Source: Amphiura filiformis (lineage: Eukaryota; Echinodermata; Ophiuroidea; Amphilepidida; Amphiuridae). Taken from it: a stretch of 64,000 nt of DNA. The notes below the pieces were generated by a model. That model was given only the letters and a program-made list of their open reading frames with translations. It was not told the DNA's origin and did not search any database. Shown here piece after piece: positions 20,701-28,591 of the stretch (position 1 is its first letter; each line of letters starts with the position of its first letter). The DNA lies in NCBI RefSeq assembly GCF_039555335.1, contig NC_092641.1:32672848-32736847 (forward strand), written 5' to 3'. The translations under genes were made by a program, and so were the position numbers.

Positions 20701-23483
20701 CCTTTAAAAGAAATACGGAAACATATAGCAAATATGATACTTACTGGCGCGTCCGGTAGGACCTCCTCTCTCTGAAAACGAAAAGAAATGGAAGTTAAAT
20801 CTGCAAAATTACTATGGATACGATCTAATGTCATATTATAATGAAAAAGCAAGCAATTACATTTGCCAGCGCAGAACTCCGCATACTTTCAAGCAATAAA
20901 ACTGAGCTTTCGATTTAATATAGTCACCAAATAATCAAACGGTAAAGAAATCACAATGTAACACCCCAACAAACACAAAACGTTTCCAACATCATTCACA
21001 AAAGGTTAGAAAATATTGTCAGAAAACGTTTTAATGTCGGGTTATATAAAGCATTTGTTGATAACCTACTGCAAGTATTCTAACATAATGTTATTAAGTA
21101 TTGACAAAATATTTGGCAAAAATGTTTGCAAAAATATTTTACTATAACATTTTAAAAACATTGTTTTATATATTGTTGTTGTGTGTTTTCATACAACATT
21201 TTAAAACCTTCCATGACCTTTATATAACCCAATATTTGATGTTATTAAGGGGTTGTTTGGAATGACAGGTGAGTCAGGGGTCAAAAACAAAATTTTTACC
21301 TTTTTGACCTCAGCACATGTGTATGTATGATCTGCCATACAAAAATTAAAAAAACAATACCTCAAAGTATCATTTTTAATGTTTTTTGTCATAATCACGC
21401 TTTTCTACAAATTTCATCTGTTTGTACCGGGGCGTGTCTGTTGCCAGGTAGGCCTACATGACAGCATAGACACACGTTACAACCTTGAATAATAATACAG
21501 AATGACGTTATATTCTTCTTAACCTATCTTAGAACTGCCTATTATTTCAATTGTTATACTGTTCTGGTTGGTTTATTGCATATACTGTATAGAAATTATG
21601 CAATATGACGTCGAGCATGACAGAGTCATCTTCATTCAAATAAAATTCAGGTACCCGTAAGGTACCACGGAGCAATTCGCACGATAATACAATAAAACAG
21701 ATGAAAGGTATGAATGGTTGTGGAATCGAATTGCAGACCTGTCCCTCTGTCACCTTAGAACTGCATCTCGTAGGCAATGGTAGGTAATAAACCAACCGGA
21801 ACGATATAACAATTGAAATAACAGCATGTCTTGGTCTCAATTTAAGATGTGCAATTTGGACACACCTACTCGTTGGCTGATTTATACTTCAACAGTTCCT
21901 CAAAGTGATATCAGAAAAGCCACTATCTCATTGTTCATTGGCCCGCAGTATGCGCTCGCCCTGGGGCACTCAACTTTAGAATTGATGGGTATATGTGCCT
22001 ACATTTTGTACAAGCGTCGCGAAGTAGGCGCATATCAGTACAAAACGTTGGGGTTTTTTTTTTATTAAAAAAGGGTCAATTATGTACAATCAAAATGAAA
22101 AAGGGGTCATTGGGTATAATATTTTGAAAACTGAAGGTGCCTGGTCGTCGGGTATAGTCGGCTTCAAAAGAGGGGCATATATTGACAGGCACATACCGTC
22201 ACCTCTAAAGTTGATGCCCCCCGGGTGCTCGCATTATATTTTGTTCATGGCTCGGCTTTTAAAACTCCCACACATCACAATACGGCTATTGAAAAGTGTA
22301 TAGAATAGCTAATGATAGACTGATCCCTGCGATTAGTCGCGGACCCGAGCGACAATATAGTAAACACATCGAGTTTATAACACAAGTGACAGTAGTCGTG
22401 AATTATGGAGGGTTTCATTGAACTTCTACCAGCAAAATATGGAATAATACTAACACAAGACACCAATCGAGATGATGATACCAGCCATAATGGAAGGCTT
22501 GTATTTGACCTTCTTATGAATCCAATTTCGTGGCGAGAAGTTAAAAAGGTAATGTATATTTCAAGAAATTTGGGTTCAAAAATTCCGTATCAGCTCGTAT
22601 CATCAATTCCGTAAATATGGCGTATAGAGGCACAACTTGACAATAAACTGAACTATTTAAACGTAAAGGATGCACTGGATACACATAAATTTGTGTTTCC
22701 TTGCTGGCGGAATAGTTGTAAAACTCTTTTTTGTCAAAAAAGTTGGACAATTTATGAATTATGATTGGCAAAATAGCGAAAGGAAATAGACTTTTCCAAC
22801 CATGTAAAACTACACTGGGTTGTTGACATGGTCGACATACATTAAGACATACGCATGTTCCTAAAGTAGGAGGTAAGTACTATAATTAATTGTTTAAAGT
22901 GCTCAACATACCAGCAAAAAGTCATAGGGTCATCAGAGTACAGGGACTTTGTGAAATACTGGGTACAAAAATAAAGTGCGTGAGCCGATATGCAACATCA
23001 AATATAAAAGCCGATTTACATAATTTCCCATGACCTTACAGAAGTGATCGTGCTCAAATATAAAACTATAGAGTTTGGTCCTTGATATGCACCATCAATT
23101 GTGTACTTGTGATCAATATTGCTAGGCAAACAATCACAGCAAACATGCCAAAATCCTCCCATTTCTCCTCCATTTACACACATACAAACCCATCCCTTAA
23201 AACGTTTTGATCTAAACCAAACCCCAAAATATAACATATTTAAAACATTTTAAAAACATTATTGTGTTTGCTGGGTACCTCTTTCCCATTCGCTGGAGGT
23301 GTTATAAAAATTACTCAATCGAGGGGTTCGAGGGGTTCGTTATATTTCTTCATATTCAGGTGAAAACAATAACCAATTTATTCATCGTGAAAGGAGCTTA
23401 GAAGCAAAGAGTACAAACTTACCATCGTGACCTGCTGCGTAGGCCAGAACACTAACCAGCAGAAGAACAAACAAAGTCTTCAT
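2735..23483 (-). CDS. Mini-exon repeat-peptide precursor, paralog 1 (gene model)
   Basis: I see a signal-peptide exon, then 21 intact tiny exons and a terminal exon, all flanked by good splice signals. Two exon types alternate: A (27 nt, RGGPTGRA) and B (42 nt, RGGPTGEMLSDTE). Every intact exon is a multiple of three and phase 1, matching the signal exon, which ends GAT G|GTAAGT. Skipping the two damaged exons gives about 262 residues. Each A exon ends in A and the next begins AG-AGA, so the splice makes Lys-Arg inside R-A-K-R, a furin-type site; B exons end in G and give Glu instead. The inferred product is a secreted polyprotein releasing many short peptides, as in neuropeptide or antimicrobial precursors; a repetitive structural protein is the alternative. 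Silent changes between copies (GGA to GGT or GGC, CCT to CCA, ACC to ACT) support this frame. I do not recognise the family. Confidence 0.72.
3140..3490. repeat. Two diverged tandem copies of a 190-base unit
   Basis: Each copy runs from CGCCATTTTGGATTTT or CGCCATCTTGGATTTT to a GGTTGGCTTCGACTTAGTT-like end. Copies at about 3140-3310 and 3315-3490. Confidence 0.55.
3798..3839 (-). CDS. B exon 9 (42 nt), last before the terminal exon
   Basis: Canonical B exon with donor GAAG|GTAGGCAG. It is followed by an intron of about 1 kb holding two diverged copies of a 190-base repeat (3140-3490). Confidence 0.7.
3993..4019 (-). CDS. A exon 12 (27 nt)
   Basis: Canonical, acceptor TTTTTCAG, donor A|GTAAGTATT. 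Tandem duplicate of the exon and intron unit at 4196-4222. Confidence 0.7.
4196..4222 (-). CDS. A exon 11 (27 nt)
   Basis: Canonical A exon only about 180 bases upstream of another A exon, with no B exon or trace of one between them. Confidence 0.7.
5007..5184. mobile_element. Palindromic MITE, AAGTATCCTTACACTTGG family
   Basis: Inverted ends contain AAGTATCCTTACACTTGGAA and its complement, next to TTCTGCG or CGCAGTATA. The same family occurs full-length at 49234-49861. Confidence 0.55.
5411..5548. repeat. Exact two-copy tandem repeat, 69-base unit
   Basis: Copies 5411-5479 and 5480-5548 appear identical base for base, so the duplication is recent. Confidence 0.8.
5908..6008. repeat. Hairpin with about 45-base imperfect arms
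   Basis: GGCTTGTGCTCC at 5944-5955 pairs with GGAGCACAAGCC at 5969-5980 around a 13-base loop. Pairing continues outward with mismatches through TTAGTCCCGG and CTGGGACCGAGACTAA. Confidence 0.6.
6752..7097. mobile_element. TTAA MITE with long inverted repeats (piggyBac-like)
   Basis: Ends GGGGTACTACACCCTG and complement, with about 110-base arms, flanked by TTAA duplications (6748-6751 and 7098-7101). The empty site survives in other array introns as ACATCTTAATCTACTC (about 12560). Confidence 0.75.
7189..7230 (-). CDS. B exon 8 (42 nt, Ser-to-Tyr variant)
   Basis: EMLYDTE variant shared with 12658-12699. The downstream intron holds a TTAA MITE (6752-7097) and the element at about 4411-6527. 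Confidence 0.7.
7383..7409 (-). CDS. A exon 10 (27 nt)
   Basis: Canonical. Its upstream intron holds the 4.2-kb TTAA element 7665-11854. Confidence 0.7.
9840..10250. repeat. Two tandem copies of a 200-base unit
   Basis: Each copy runs from TTTGACCCCAAATT through AGTTTGTATTACACTT to TAAGCGAATTTCCCCAGTAA (9840-10035 and 10040-10250). A more diverged third copy lies at about 9110-9290. Confidence 0.6.
11097..11466. repeat. Two-copy tandem repeat, 185-base unit
   Basis: Copies at about 11097-11281 and 11282-11466 differ at very few positions (for example TTGTTCAACC and TTGATCAACC). Confidence 0.75.
11954..11995 (-). CDS. B exon 7 (42 nt, two silent changes)
   Basis: CCT ACC is changed to CCA ACT, both silent in phase 1 (Pro-Thr), while the next frame would change Leu-Pro to Gln-Leu. 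This is the best single exon for deciding the reading frame. Confidence 0.7.
12148..12174 (-). CDS. A exon 9 (27 nt)
   Basis: Canonical A exon with acceptor TTTTTCAG and donor A|GTAAGTATA. Confidence 0.7.
12658..12699 (-). CDS. B exon 6 (42 nt, Ser-to-Tyr variant)
   Basis: TCT is changed to TAT, so the peptide reads EMLYDTE. The same variant occurs at 7189-7230, its duplicate. This is the only amino-acid change among the intact B exons of paralog 1. Confidence 0.7.
12852..12878 (-). CDS. A exon 8 (27 nt)
   Basis: Canonical, in a segment (about 12570-13130) near-identical to 7100-7660 apart from a few bases. Confidence 0.7.
13228..13259 (-). pseudogene. B exon truncated at its acceptor
   Basis: The donor half is intact (CCAACCGGAGAG through GAAG|GTAGGC), but the first ten bases and the acceptor have been removed by a deletion of about 60 bases. 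That deletion joins CCCAAC directly to intron sequence (TCTCTC, AATCAAGAAATCAC). It cannot be spliced in the usual way and is probably skipped, leaving two A exons adjacent in the mRNA. Confidence 0.65.
13383..13409 (-). CDS. A exon 7 (27 nt)
   Basis: Canonical; partner of 17873-17899. The 200 bases around it differ from that copy at only a few sites, so this duplication is young. Confidence 0.7.
13760..13801 (-). CDS. B exon 5 (42 nt)
   Basis: Silent CCT-to-CCA change and donor GTATGCAG. Partner of 19675-19716 in the duplicated block. Confidence 0.7.
13933..13959 (-). CDS. A exon 6 (27 nt, silent GGT)
   Basis: Carries GGA to GGT, silent in phase 1. This is the intact counterpart of the frameshifted exon at 19868-19893. 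Confidence 0.7.
14304..14345 (-). CDS. B exon 4 (42 nt, silent GGC)
   Basis: Second codon GGA is changed to GGC, silent in the phase-1 frame but Glu to Ala in the next frame. Donor GTATGCAA. The matching exon is deleted from the other block copy near 20040-20055. Confidence 0.68.
14499..14525 (-). CDS. A exon 5 (27 nt)
   Basis: Canonical A exon, parent or sister of 20128-20154. With no B exon before it, the model releases a short GGPTGRA-type peptide here. Confidence 0.7.
14783..14925 (+). mobile_element. tRNA-like SINE fragment replacing a B exon
   Basis: Contains a pol III B-box-like GGTTCGAACCC at about 14824-14834. Compared with 20340-20560, the segment replaces the end of one intron plus the expected B exon, so insertion and deletion happened together. 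Confidence 0.45.
15039..15065 (-). CDS. A exon 4 (27 nt)
   Basis: Canonical A exon directly followed by another A exon. The B exon expected between them has been replaced by a tRNA-like repeat insertion and deletion at about 14783-14925. Confidence 0.7.
15194..15199 (-). pseudogene. Fossil terminal exon inside the array
   Basis: The flank 15200-15245 matches the bases just upstream of the real terminal exon (2765-2805), including the AGAAGCAACAAAA stretch. The exon itself has been deleted to AGAGCC followed by GTAAGC. This marks an old array end whose stop codon is gone, so the arrays on either side are now continuous. Whether a 6-nt exon is ever used is unknown. Confidence 0.5.
15247..17166. 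mobile_element. 1.9-kb TA-flanked TIR element in the array
   Basis: About 55-base inverted ends starting AAGGTGAACCTCATTGAAAA, flanked by TA (15245-15246 and 17167-17168). The uninterrupted intron is seen at 2795-2825 (TTTATAATACAATATACT). No transposase frame; Tc1/mariner-like by target site only. Confidence 0.65.
17678..17719 (-). CDS. B exon 3 (42 nt)
   Basis: Canonical B exon with donor GTAGGCAG. Its downstream intron (17720 down to 17167) matches the intron between the last B exon (3798-3839) and the terminal exon, as if an array end once lay here. Confidence 0.7.
17873..17899 (-). CDS. A exon 3 (27 nt)
   Basis: Canonical. It lies in a segment (about 17750-18106) almost identical to 13260-13615, so it is the recent copy of the A exon at 13383-13409. 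Confidence 0.7.
18107..19284. mobile_element. 1.18-kb TIR element with 6-bp CATTTG duplication
   Basis: Inverted ends AAGAGCTTATTTCCAAACCG and complement; flanks CATTTG at 18101-18106 and 19285-19290. The duplicated segment at about 13610 has the empty site (CAACATTTGTATC). TTAAGTCC motifs recur inside. Superfamily not recognised. Confidence 0.75.
19376..19612. mobile_element. Near-perfect palindromic MITE (237 bp)
   Basis: Two arms of about 117 bases starting GTGACCGTACAGCACGAATG meet around TTTAATGA, with a handful of mismatches. The empty site ATCGTATATATACAAGC exists at about 13695. It lies in the paralog 1 intron between B exon 2 and A exon 3. Confidence 0.8.
19675..19716 (-). CDS. B exon 2 (42 nt)
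   Basis: B exon with a silent CCT-to-CCA change and donor GTATGCAG in place of GTAGGCAG. It shares both with the B exon at 13760-13801, its block-duplicate partner. Confidence 0.7.
19868..19893 (-). pseudogene. A exon with one base lost (26 nt, frameshift)
   Basis: Copy of the A exon at 13933-13959: both carry the GGA-to-GGT change, but here one further base is missing, leaving AGAGAGTGGTCC. Splice sites look intact, so inclusion would shift the frame of everything downstream by one base. The shifted frame stays open through all downstream A and B exons until the terminal exon. It is either skipped, an allele defect, an assembly error, or a frame switch. Confidence 0.65.
20128..20154 (-). 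CDS. A exon 2 (27 nt)
   Basis: Canonical A exon, the duplicate of the A exon at 14499-14525. The flanking intron shares the distinctive CATAATAGCAAAAATTATAC stretch with that copy. Confidence 0.7.
20462..20503 (-). CDS. B exon 1 (42 nt)
   Basis: Canonical B exon, RGGPTGEMLSDTE plus G, with acceptor TTTTGCAG and donor GAAG|GTAGGCAG. Between it and A exon 1, at 20590-20640, a partly duplicated piece of intron repeats the AAAACATATCAT and TGTCAAGAAATCAC motifs. Confidence 0.72.
20745..20771 (-). CDS. A exon 1 (27 nt)
   Basis: First mini-exon after the signal exon. Canonical sequence with acceptor TTTTCAG and donor A|GTAAGTATC. Joined to the signal exon it reads E-RGGPTGRA. Its long upstream intron is mostly a TIR element (about 20965-23275); without it the signal exon would lie only about 340 bases upstream. 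Confidence 0.72.
21542..21822. mobile_element. Nested 280-bp TIR element
   Basis: TTATTTCAATTGTTATACTG at the left pairs with the right end, and GGTTGGTTTAT pairs with ATAAACCAACC. Confidence 0.6.
22405..22552 (+). other. Possible captured first exon inside a transposon
   Basis: From ATG the frame reads MEGFIELLPAKYGIILTQ, an Asp-rich stretch, then GRLVFDLLMNPISWREVKK and stops at a good donor (AAG|GTAATG at 22553). The composition is protein-like, unlike surrounding frames. It may be an exon of a host gene picked up by the element, or the first exon of the element's own gene. I do not recognise it and see no second exon. Confidence 0.3.
23423..23483 (-). CDS. Signal-peptide exon of paralog 1
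   Basis: The 61-nt coding part encodes 20 residues plus one base: a basic start (MKT), a run of Leu and Val (LFVLLLVSVLAY), then small residues AAG and HD. This is a standard secretory signal, probably cut after the AYA or YAA region. It ends GAT G|GTAAGT, a strong phase-1 donor. The ATG follows GTGACAGTGAAA, which is shared with paralog 2. The start is chosen because it opens the hydrophobic segment and is conserved between the paralogs. Confidence 0.82.
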
Positions 23484-24150
23484 TTTCACTGTCACAACGC
23501 AAAGTTGATATCAAAACTTCGACACTAGAACTACTTACTGGACGAAATCTAAAAGTGCTAATGACTAAAAACCAGCTCTATGCATGTATTTATCTATAAA
23601 CCGTTATGCAACTGACCACGCCCATGATATTACATGCAGGTGCTATATTTTGAATTTTATATATCATATGTAATTTTTGATATTTGAAAAGCAAAGCGCA
23701 TCAACAAAATTGCCAATTAGTCTGTCGCTAATTTATTTTGACATGACACCATCAACCAAATCGTCCATTTATACTTAACATGTTCGAGTGAATGCAAATT
23801 CTAAACTTGTTTTGATTTTTACAAATATATTTCAGCAACACGAACTTTGAGATACCTCAGGTCATTTTATTTTCGGGCTTTTGTGAAAATTAAAAAATAA
23901 ACAAGTAGATAATCCTAAATAAACTTATTATGCCCTGATTACGTAATATTTATGAAAATTGTACACTTATAATATTTCAAAGCTACATTAACTAAAGTTT
24001 CGCCAACAAACTGTTTCGGCTCTTTATAAGCTTTAAAGATACTACACATTGCACTTGCTCTAGTGGCAGCTGGCCCCAGTCTGCTCCACATTGCAGTCAG
24101 TGACATAAAATGGCTAAAAGTTAGGTTAACCCCAGTCTTTTCGTGTCCTG
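23484..24150 (-). promoter_or_regulatory. Promoter and upstream region of paralog 1, conserved in paralog 2
   Basis: This stretch aligns by eye with 46269-46935 over several hundred bases, which is unusual in a window where unrelated intergenic DNA does not align. A TATA-like element (TATAGATAAATACA) lies on the minus strand at about 23585-23598, about 100 bases before the ATG, followed by a shared GCATAGAG block. A second shared block at about 24053-24120 includes CTCTAGTGGCAGCTG and CATTGCAGTCAGTGAC. The TATA and start-site assignments are inference. Confidence 0.55.
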
Positions 24151-24706
24151 GTTTTTTCCGGAACGGATTTTTCCTGTCATCGTAAACATGGTAAAACGCT
24201 CAAACAAACCACCAAAAGGCTCCATGCAATTGTTCAGTCAGTAGTATTTATTTGGCTGGTTGGAACCTATTCCGACATGGAACCTCAAAGACAAGAACTA
24301 ACCTCAACGTCTGCTAGTACTAACTGATATTGTAAATGTCATTCTGCAATTATGTAACCCTAGAACTACTGCGCCATATTTTGTAACACGGAATACGAAG
24401 GGGGTTGCAACCCCCTAATTTCCAATTATAAACGTCATATACGGTTGTATTTGGTACCAATGTATAGCTATGGGTCTATTCTATCCAGTGGTACTATTAA
24501 GTACAAACATTCACGACATAATGTCGCTATTTGGAAAATTCTGGCTATGTACAAAAGTACAGGCAAAATTGATTTTCGGTTAAAAATTCTACAAAAATGC
24601 GATTTTCACTGAATTTTCTTCTCAATATAATAAGAAAATCTGCACATAACTAATATGTAAAAAGTCAGCAGCTCTTGGAATAATATCGCTAGAATGACGC
24701 AAAAAA
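24151..24706. other. Intergenic stretch, nothing recognised
   Basis: AT-rich sequence between the conserved upstream block and the ATT microsatellite; no gene or clear repeat end seen. Confidence 0.4.
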
Positions 24707-24711
24707 TAATA

Positions 24712-24807
<96 letters not shown>

Positions 24808-24808
24808 T
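24707..24808. repeat. (ATT)n microsatellite
   Basis: About 33 uninterrupted ATT units. The poly-Asn minus-strand frame across it is an artefact. Confidence 0.95.
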
Positions 24809-25170
24809 ACATTTTTATACTCTTCAGTTACATCATGCACGTGCGACGTTCTTTCAAGCCATAAAAAATTAGTAGGCGTTTTCCAGGTTTGTGAATTTGC
24901 ACTGTGCAAATTATTGATAGTTATGCTTAACTTTCGTAAAATCTAGACACTCGGTCAATGCCCGTAATACAGAAAATAATTGCTTCGTTGACCAAATAGC
25001 TTTCGACCAACTTCAAGCCATAAAAAAATAGTAAGTATTTTTGCATTGGAAAAAAGTATGGGGAGTTCTCAGAAAAATTACAGGTGAAAATTTAGGTGTA
25101 ATTTCACAAGAAATGGTGAAAAATTACCCAGACAAGAATGACACTAAGGCCAGGGGACGACGTGTGTGTA

Positions 25171-25238
25171 TAATTAATTAATTAATTAATTAATTAAAAA
25201 ATAAATTAATTAATTAATTAATTAATTAATTAATTAAT

Positions 25239-25337
<99 letters not shown>

Positions 25338-25339
25338 TC
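25171..25339. repeat. (TTAA)n followed by (ATTT)n microsatellites
   Basis: TTAA-type repeats to about 25241 with one interruption, then about 24 ATTT units directly abutting the LINE remnant. Confidence 0.95.
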
Positions 25340-25735
25340 AGAGATAGAAAACTGTTGGGGCAAAATTGAAGATTTAGAGAACCGTGCTCGTCGAAATAAC
25401 ATCGTTTACTATCCTAGACGGTTCTGCATTGACTTGGTAATTAAGTATTCCAGACGGATCTGTAGATATTCAGTGAGCGCATCGTATGCCGACTGGACCA
25501 CCTAGACATGGTCAGATAAAGCTCAGACCCATTCATGTATCTCATCCAATTTTCTCAGAAAGAATTGGTTCGTAAGGCAGCAATTCCAGCTTCAAAGCGA
25601 CTAAGTCCAGAATACGAGAAAGGAAATGTTACCAACCTTCAAGAAGCTTCGTGAGGAAGGCAAAGACCTTTCTTTTCTTGCCCGGTCATCCTGCAATATT
25701 GGGGAAATGGCCCTGTCAAAGTCTTCAAGATCACA
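25340..25735 (+). mobile_element. L1-like LINE, ORF1 remnant
   Basis: Reads EIENCWGKIEDLENRARRNN and IVYY, the coiled-coil end and RRNN motif typical of L1-type ORF1 proteins. After frame changes come ERIVCRLDHLDMV and RPIHVSHPIFSE-like pieces in the expected order. Stops and frameshifts throughout. Confidence 0.62.
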
Positions 25736-26199
25736 CTTTAAAAAAATAATATTGATTAAAATATTTCCATGTAGACCATTTTCTTTTTCTTAAACTTGGA
25801 CCATTTTGTGAAAAAGGAAAAAATGGACATTTATGAAGTTATTTCCTGTTACTCATGTTTGCTCTCAAAAGACTCTATCTTATCCCTATCCGAGGGAATT
25901 ATGGAGGCATGATATTGTTACGAGCTGTAATGATCCAAGGCCAAAATCACCTTTTCCTACTTCTCCATGAATGTACAACAATAACACACTGTTTGATTAA
26001 GTTAACAATATCTGAATCTTTAAAAAAATCTTTAAAAAATTTCGCTGCCATGGTGAATCGTCACAATCAGATCGCATTAACAGTTGAAGCCGAACCCGAC
26101 GAGAAACCTTTCCGTACTTAGATTGTAACATCCACCTATTATCTGTGCAGCTCCCCAAATTCCATTGGGTGAAGTTTTTGATAACCAAACAACTAATCA

Positions 26200-26356
26200 C
26201 CGATTTTGAAAGTAGGAGGAAACCGGAGATTCCGGAGAAAACCTGCGAGAGCGAACATGCGAGATCGGAATAAACCAAGTGCATATACAGTGTTTTGGTA
26301 CGGCCGGGGCTTGAACCCGGGACCTCATTGGTGCAAGGCGAGAGCTACAAGATATG
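26200..26356 (-). mobile_element. tRNA-derived SINE
   Basis: On the minus strand a tRNA-like head (GTAGCTCTCGCCTTGCACC, then the B box GGGTTCAAGCCCC at about 26305-26317) is followed by a body with CAGGTTTTCTCCGGAATCTC and TTTCCTCCTAC. That body resembles a core I associate with SINEs of marine invertebrates. It sits inside the LINE remnant in opposite orientation. Confidence 0.6.
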
Positions 26357-26844
26357 TTAAATATATGAAAATTTTCAGTTATTTTCATAAACGTAATGAT
26401 TATATTATTTTCTACAGGAAGCCCACTCTTCCGTGAATGATGAAAAATGATGGCGGTCACCCATGGCTGTGTTTTCTGTTTCTGTGGCTAAATGCAGTTA
26501 TTATTTGTTAAATGTTTTTCATTTAATTCTAATAAATGTTTACCGAGGATTTAAACATTGGGGCACTACACCAATTGTATTTTTGTCTGATTTACCACTT
26601 TTGGCTTCTACCTTTAAAAGCAGGTGAGCTACATTGATACCGATGCCACCAATAGAACGAGAAGATTGTGCATACCACTTTGTCCAATTTTTTCTCATTA
26701 CTTCACAAAATGCAAAATGAAAATAAAAACACAAAAAAAAACGCAAATAAAAGCTATGAGTGAATATAGTACCTCCTTAAGTCCCCTGGATTATCATGGT
26801 TCTCTCACAAATCAATTCCAAAAACGTTGTTGAAGTCTTCATCA

Positions 26845-27217
26845 TATTAATGGATGTATTTAATCTGGTTGATATATGGAGGTCTGAACAGCTTTTCAGA
26901 CTTGATTGTATTCTTGGCTCCAGACCTCCAGTAACCTGGCCAACGATGTGAAATCATCTAATATCATTTCTGGTATTAGCTCTAATCACTCCATTGTTAC
27001 AGCTAAAATTTCAGCTGATGCCCATGCAATTGGAAATGGCTATTGGAAATGTAACTGCTATTATTTGAGACATGACTCGGATTTGATTGACTATATTAAA
27101 TCAAAAATAAATATCCATAGTCAATCTCCTGCAAACCCTAATATCGTATAGGACAGTTTAAAATGCGTCACTGCTGGCCATTGTATTGAATATACCAGCA
27201 GGAAGAGAAAGTAAAGA
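26845..27217 (+). mobile_element. L1-like LINE, endonuclease C-terminus and linker
   Basis: In order, with frame breaks: LMDVFNLVDIWRS, LTSSNLANDV-like and SSNHSIV (usual SDHS), GNGYWKCN (usual G-x-G-x-WK-x-N), then DSLKCVTAGHCIEYTSRKRK. This is the end of the endonuclease and the linker before RT in L1-type elements. No RT core follows, so the copy is truncated. Confidence 0.7.
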
Positions 27218-28591
27218 AATCAAGTTTGTAGCATTTGCTGTTTAAGACGCCATTAATAGTCTTTAAAATTCTGTTTTTACCCAATTGTTATGCACTTTAT
27301 TCAATTAACATACCCTGCAAAAATCAAGGCTTTGGGTGCTGTAGTTTTGTCAAAATCTGAGATTTTGAATAGAGCGCAGGAACCGTCGTTTTATTATTAC
27401 GATGGGAATATTAGTCGAACGCGAACGTGATGATCATAACACAGTACATGTACGTACAGGGTGAGTCACAAAAGTGCAATAGAGAAAAGAATCCATTTTT
27501 ATTTAAGAACCGAGTTGAACCTTTTAGGTTTTAAAACATCTAATGCATAACATATCCATTAGAGATCATGTGTGAAAAAATCATGGAATTAGCATTTACC
27601 GTTTTGTTTTTATGACACATTTTATAGCGATACCCAATTTTAATGTTTGTCCAAGAGACATCTCAAATTTGAATGTCAGCCCACTCTGTGTTAGGTAGAT
27701 TTGGAACAACTGCCATTTTTTTAACCTCATTGGCATTGAAATAAAATGGAGCACCAAAGTGTTATTGTCCTTGGTCTTGTTTAAGGAGAAGAAACATTAT
27801 TTGTTGTTAATTTCATTTACCCTTTACTTTAAAGATGTTTATTCTCGATCAACAACATATAAATTTGTAGGCGGGTTTTTCAAATGTCGAAATGAAATGC
27901 GCGCAAATTGAAGTGGAGAGAATTACAAAATATCCAGTAAGTTGGACATACATATTGGGGTTTAAAAAAACTGGAGTTGGAGCGAGTGAGGTATGAATGA
28001 CTTAAAGTAATGTTAGAAAGTGTGTTTGAACAGAAAAAAAATTAAAGTAACGCAAAAATCAACCTTATTTCAGAGCTGGTGCTTTTATCGTGCATTGTGT
28101 GCTGTCATTCAAAATACATGGTACCTCGTGGACAAGACAAATAATGAAATTGGGCATCGCAGCAAAAGAACTCGTAAAAATTAAACGGTAGTAGCGAGTC
28201 ATCTCATTTTTTCACAGAAGGTAATTATAGAGTGTGACAGTTCTCAAAACTTTCAATAATGGGAAAGTTCAACTTGGTTCTTACATAAATATCGATTCTT
28301 TGCTCTATTGCACTTTTTTTTACTCACCCAGTACATGGCGTGCTGGACGATTATACACACTAGGGTGTGGCGAAAAGCACTTTTTTGGAACTCTTGGCGA
28401 ATTTTACTGGGATAAACCGTATATATTACTATTGTGGTCAAATGTCAGTAAGATCGGATTATTGTTTCGCCCACTCAGGCAGTACATTTTCAAAAATCCC
28501 TACTTATTTGCTATTTCTATAACTCTATAGAGAAAACAGGAGGAACAAGCTGGGAAAAAATAGGCATTCAGATGACATCATAGCCAATTCT
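27218..28591. other. Intergenic stretch, nothing recognised
   Basis: No open frame with homology I can recognise and no clear repeat ends. Only short random frames occur (for example 28234-28530). Confidence 0.4.

Larger units (their letters stand above)
20965..23275. mobile_element. 2.3-kb TIR element in intron 1 of paralog 1
   Basis: Ends CCCAACAAACACAAAACG and the complement of GTGTTTGCTGGG. The right end matches the right end of 4411-6527, so the two are probably one superfamily. It contains a nested TIR element (21542-21822), a relic of the 206-711 repeat (about 22060-22235) and a possible captured exon (22405-22552). Confidence 0.55.

Noticed and set aside
2735-20771. Interpretation of the RGGPTG units as a CRISPR array or plain satellite
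   Set aside because: The units are 200-4700 bases apart, flanked by consistent splice acceptors and donors, keep a reading frame and come in two sizes. The rest of the sequence is animal-like.
24622-24909. Minus-strand frame with a poly-Asn run
   Set aside because: Entirely due to the (ATT)n microsatellite; no protein features on either side.
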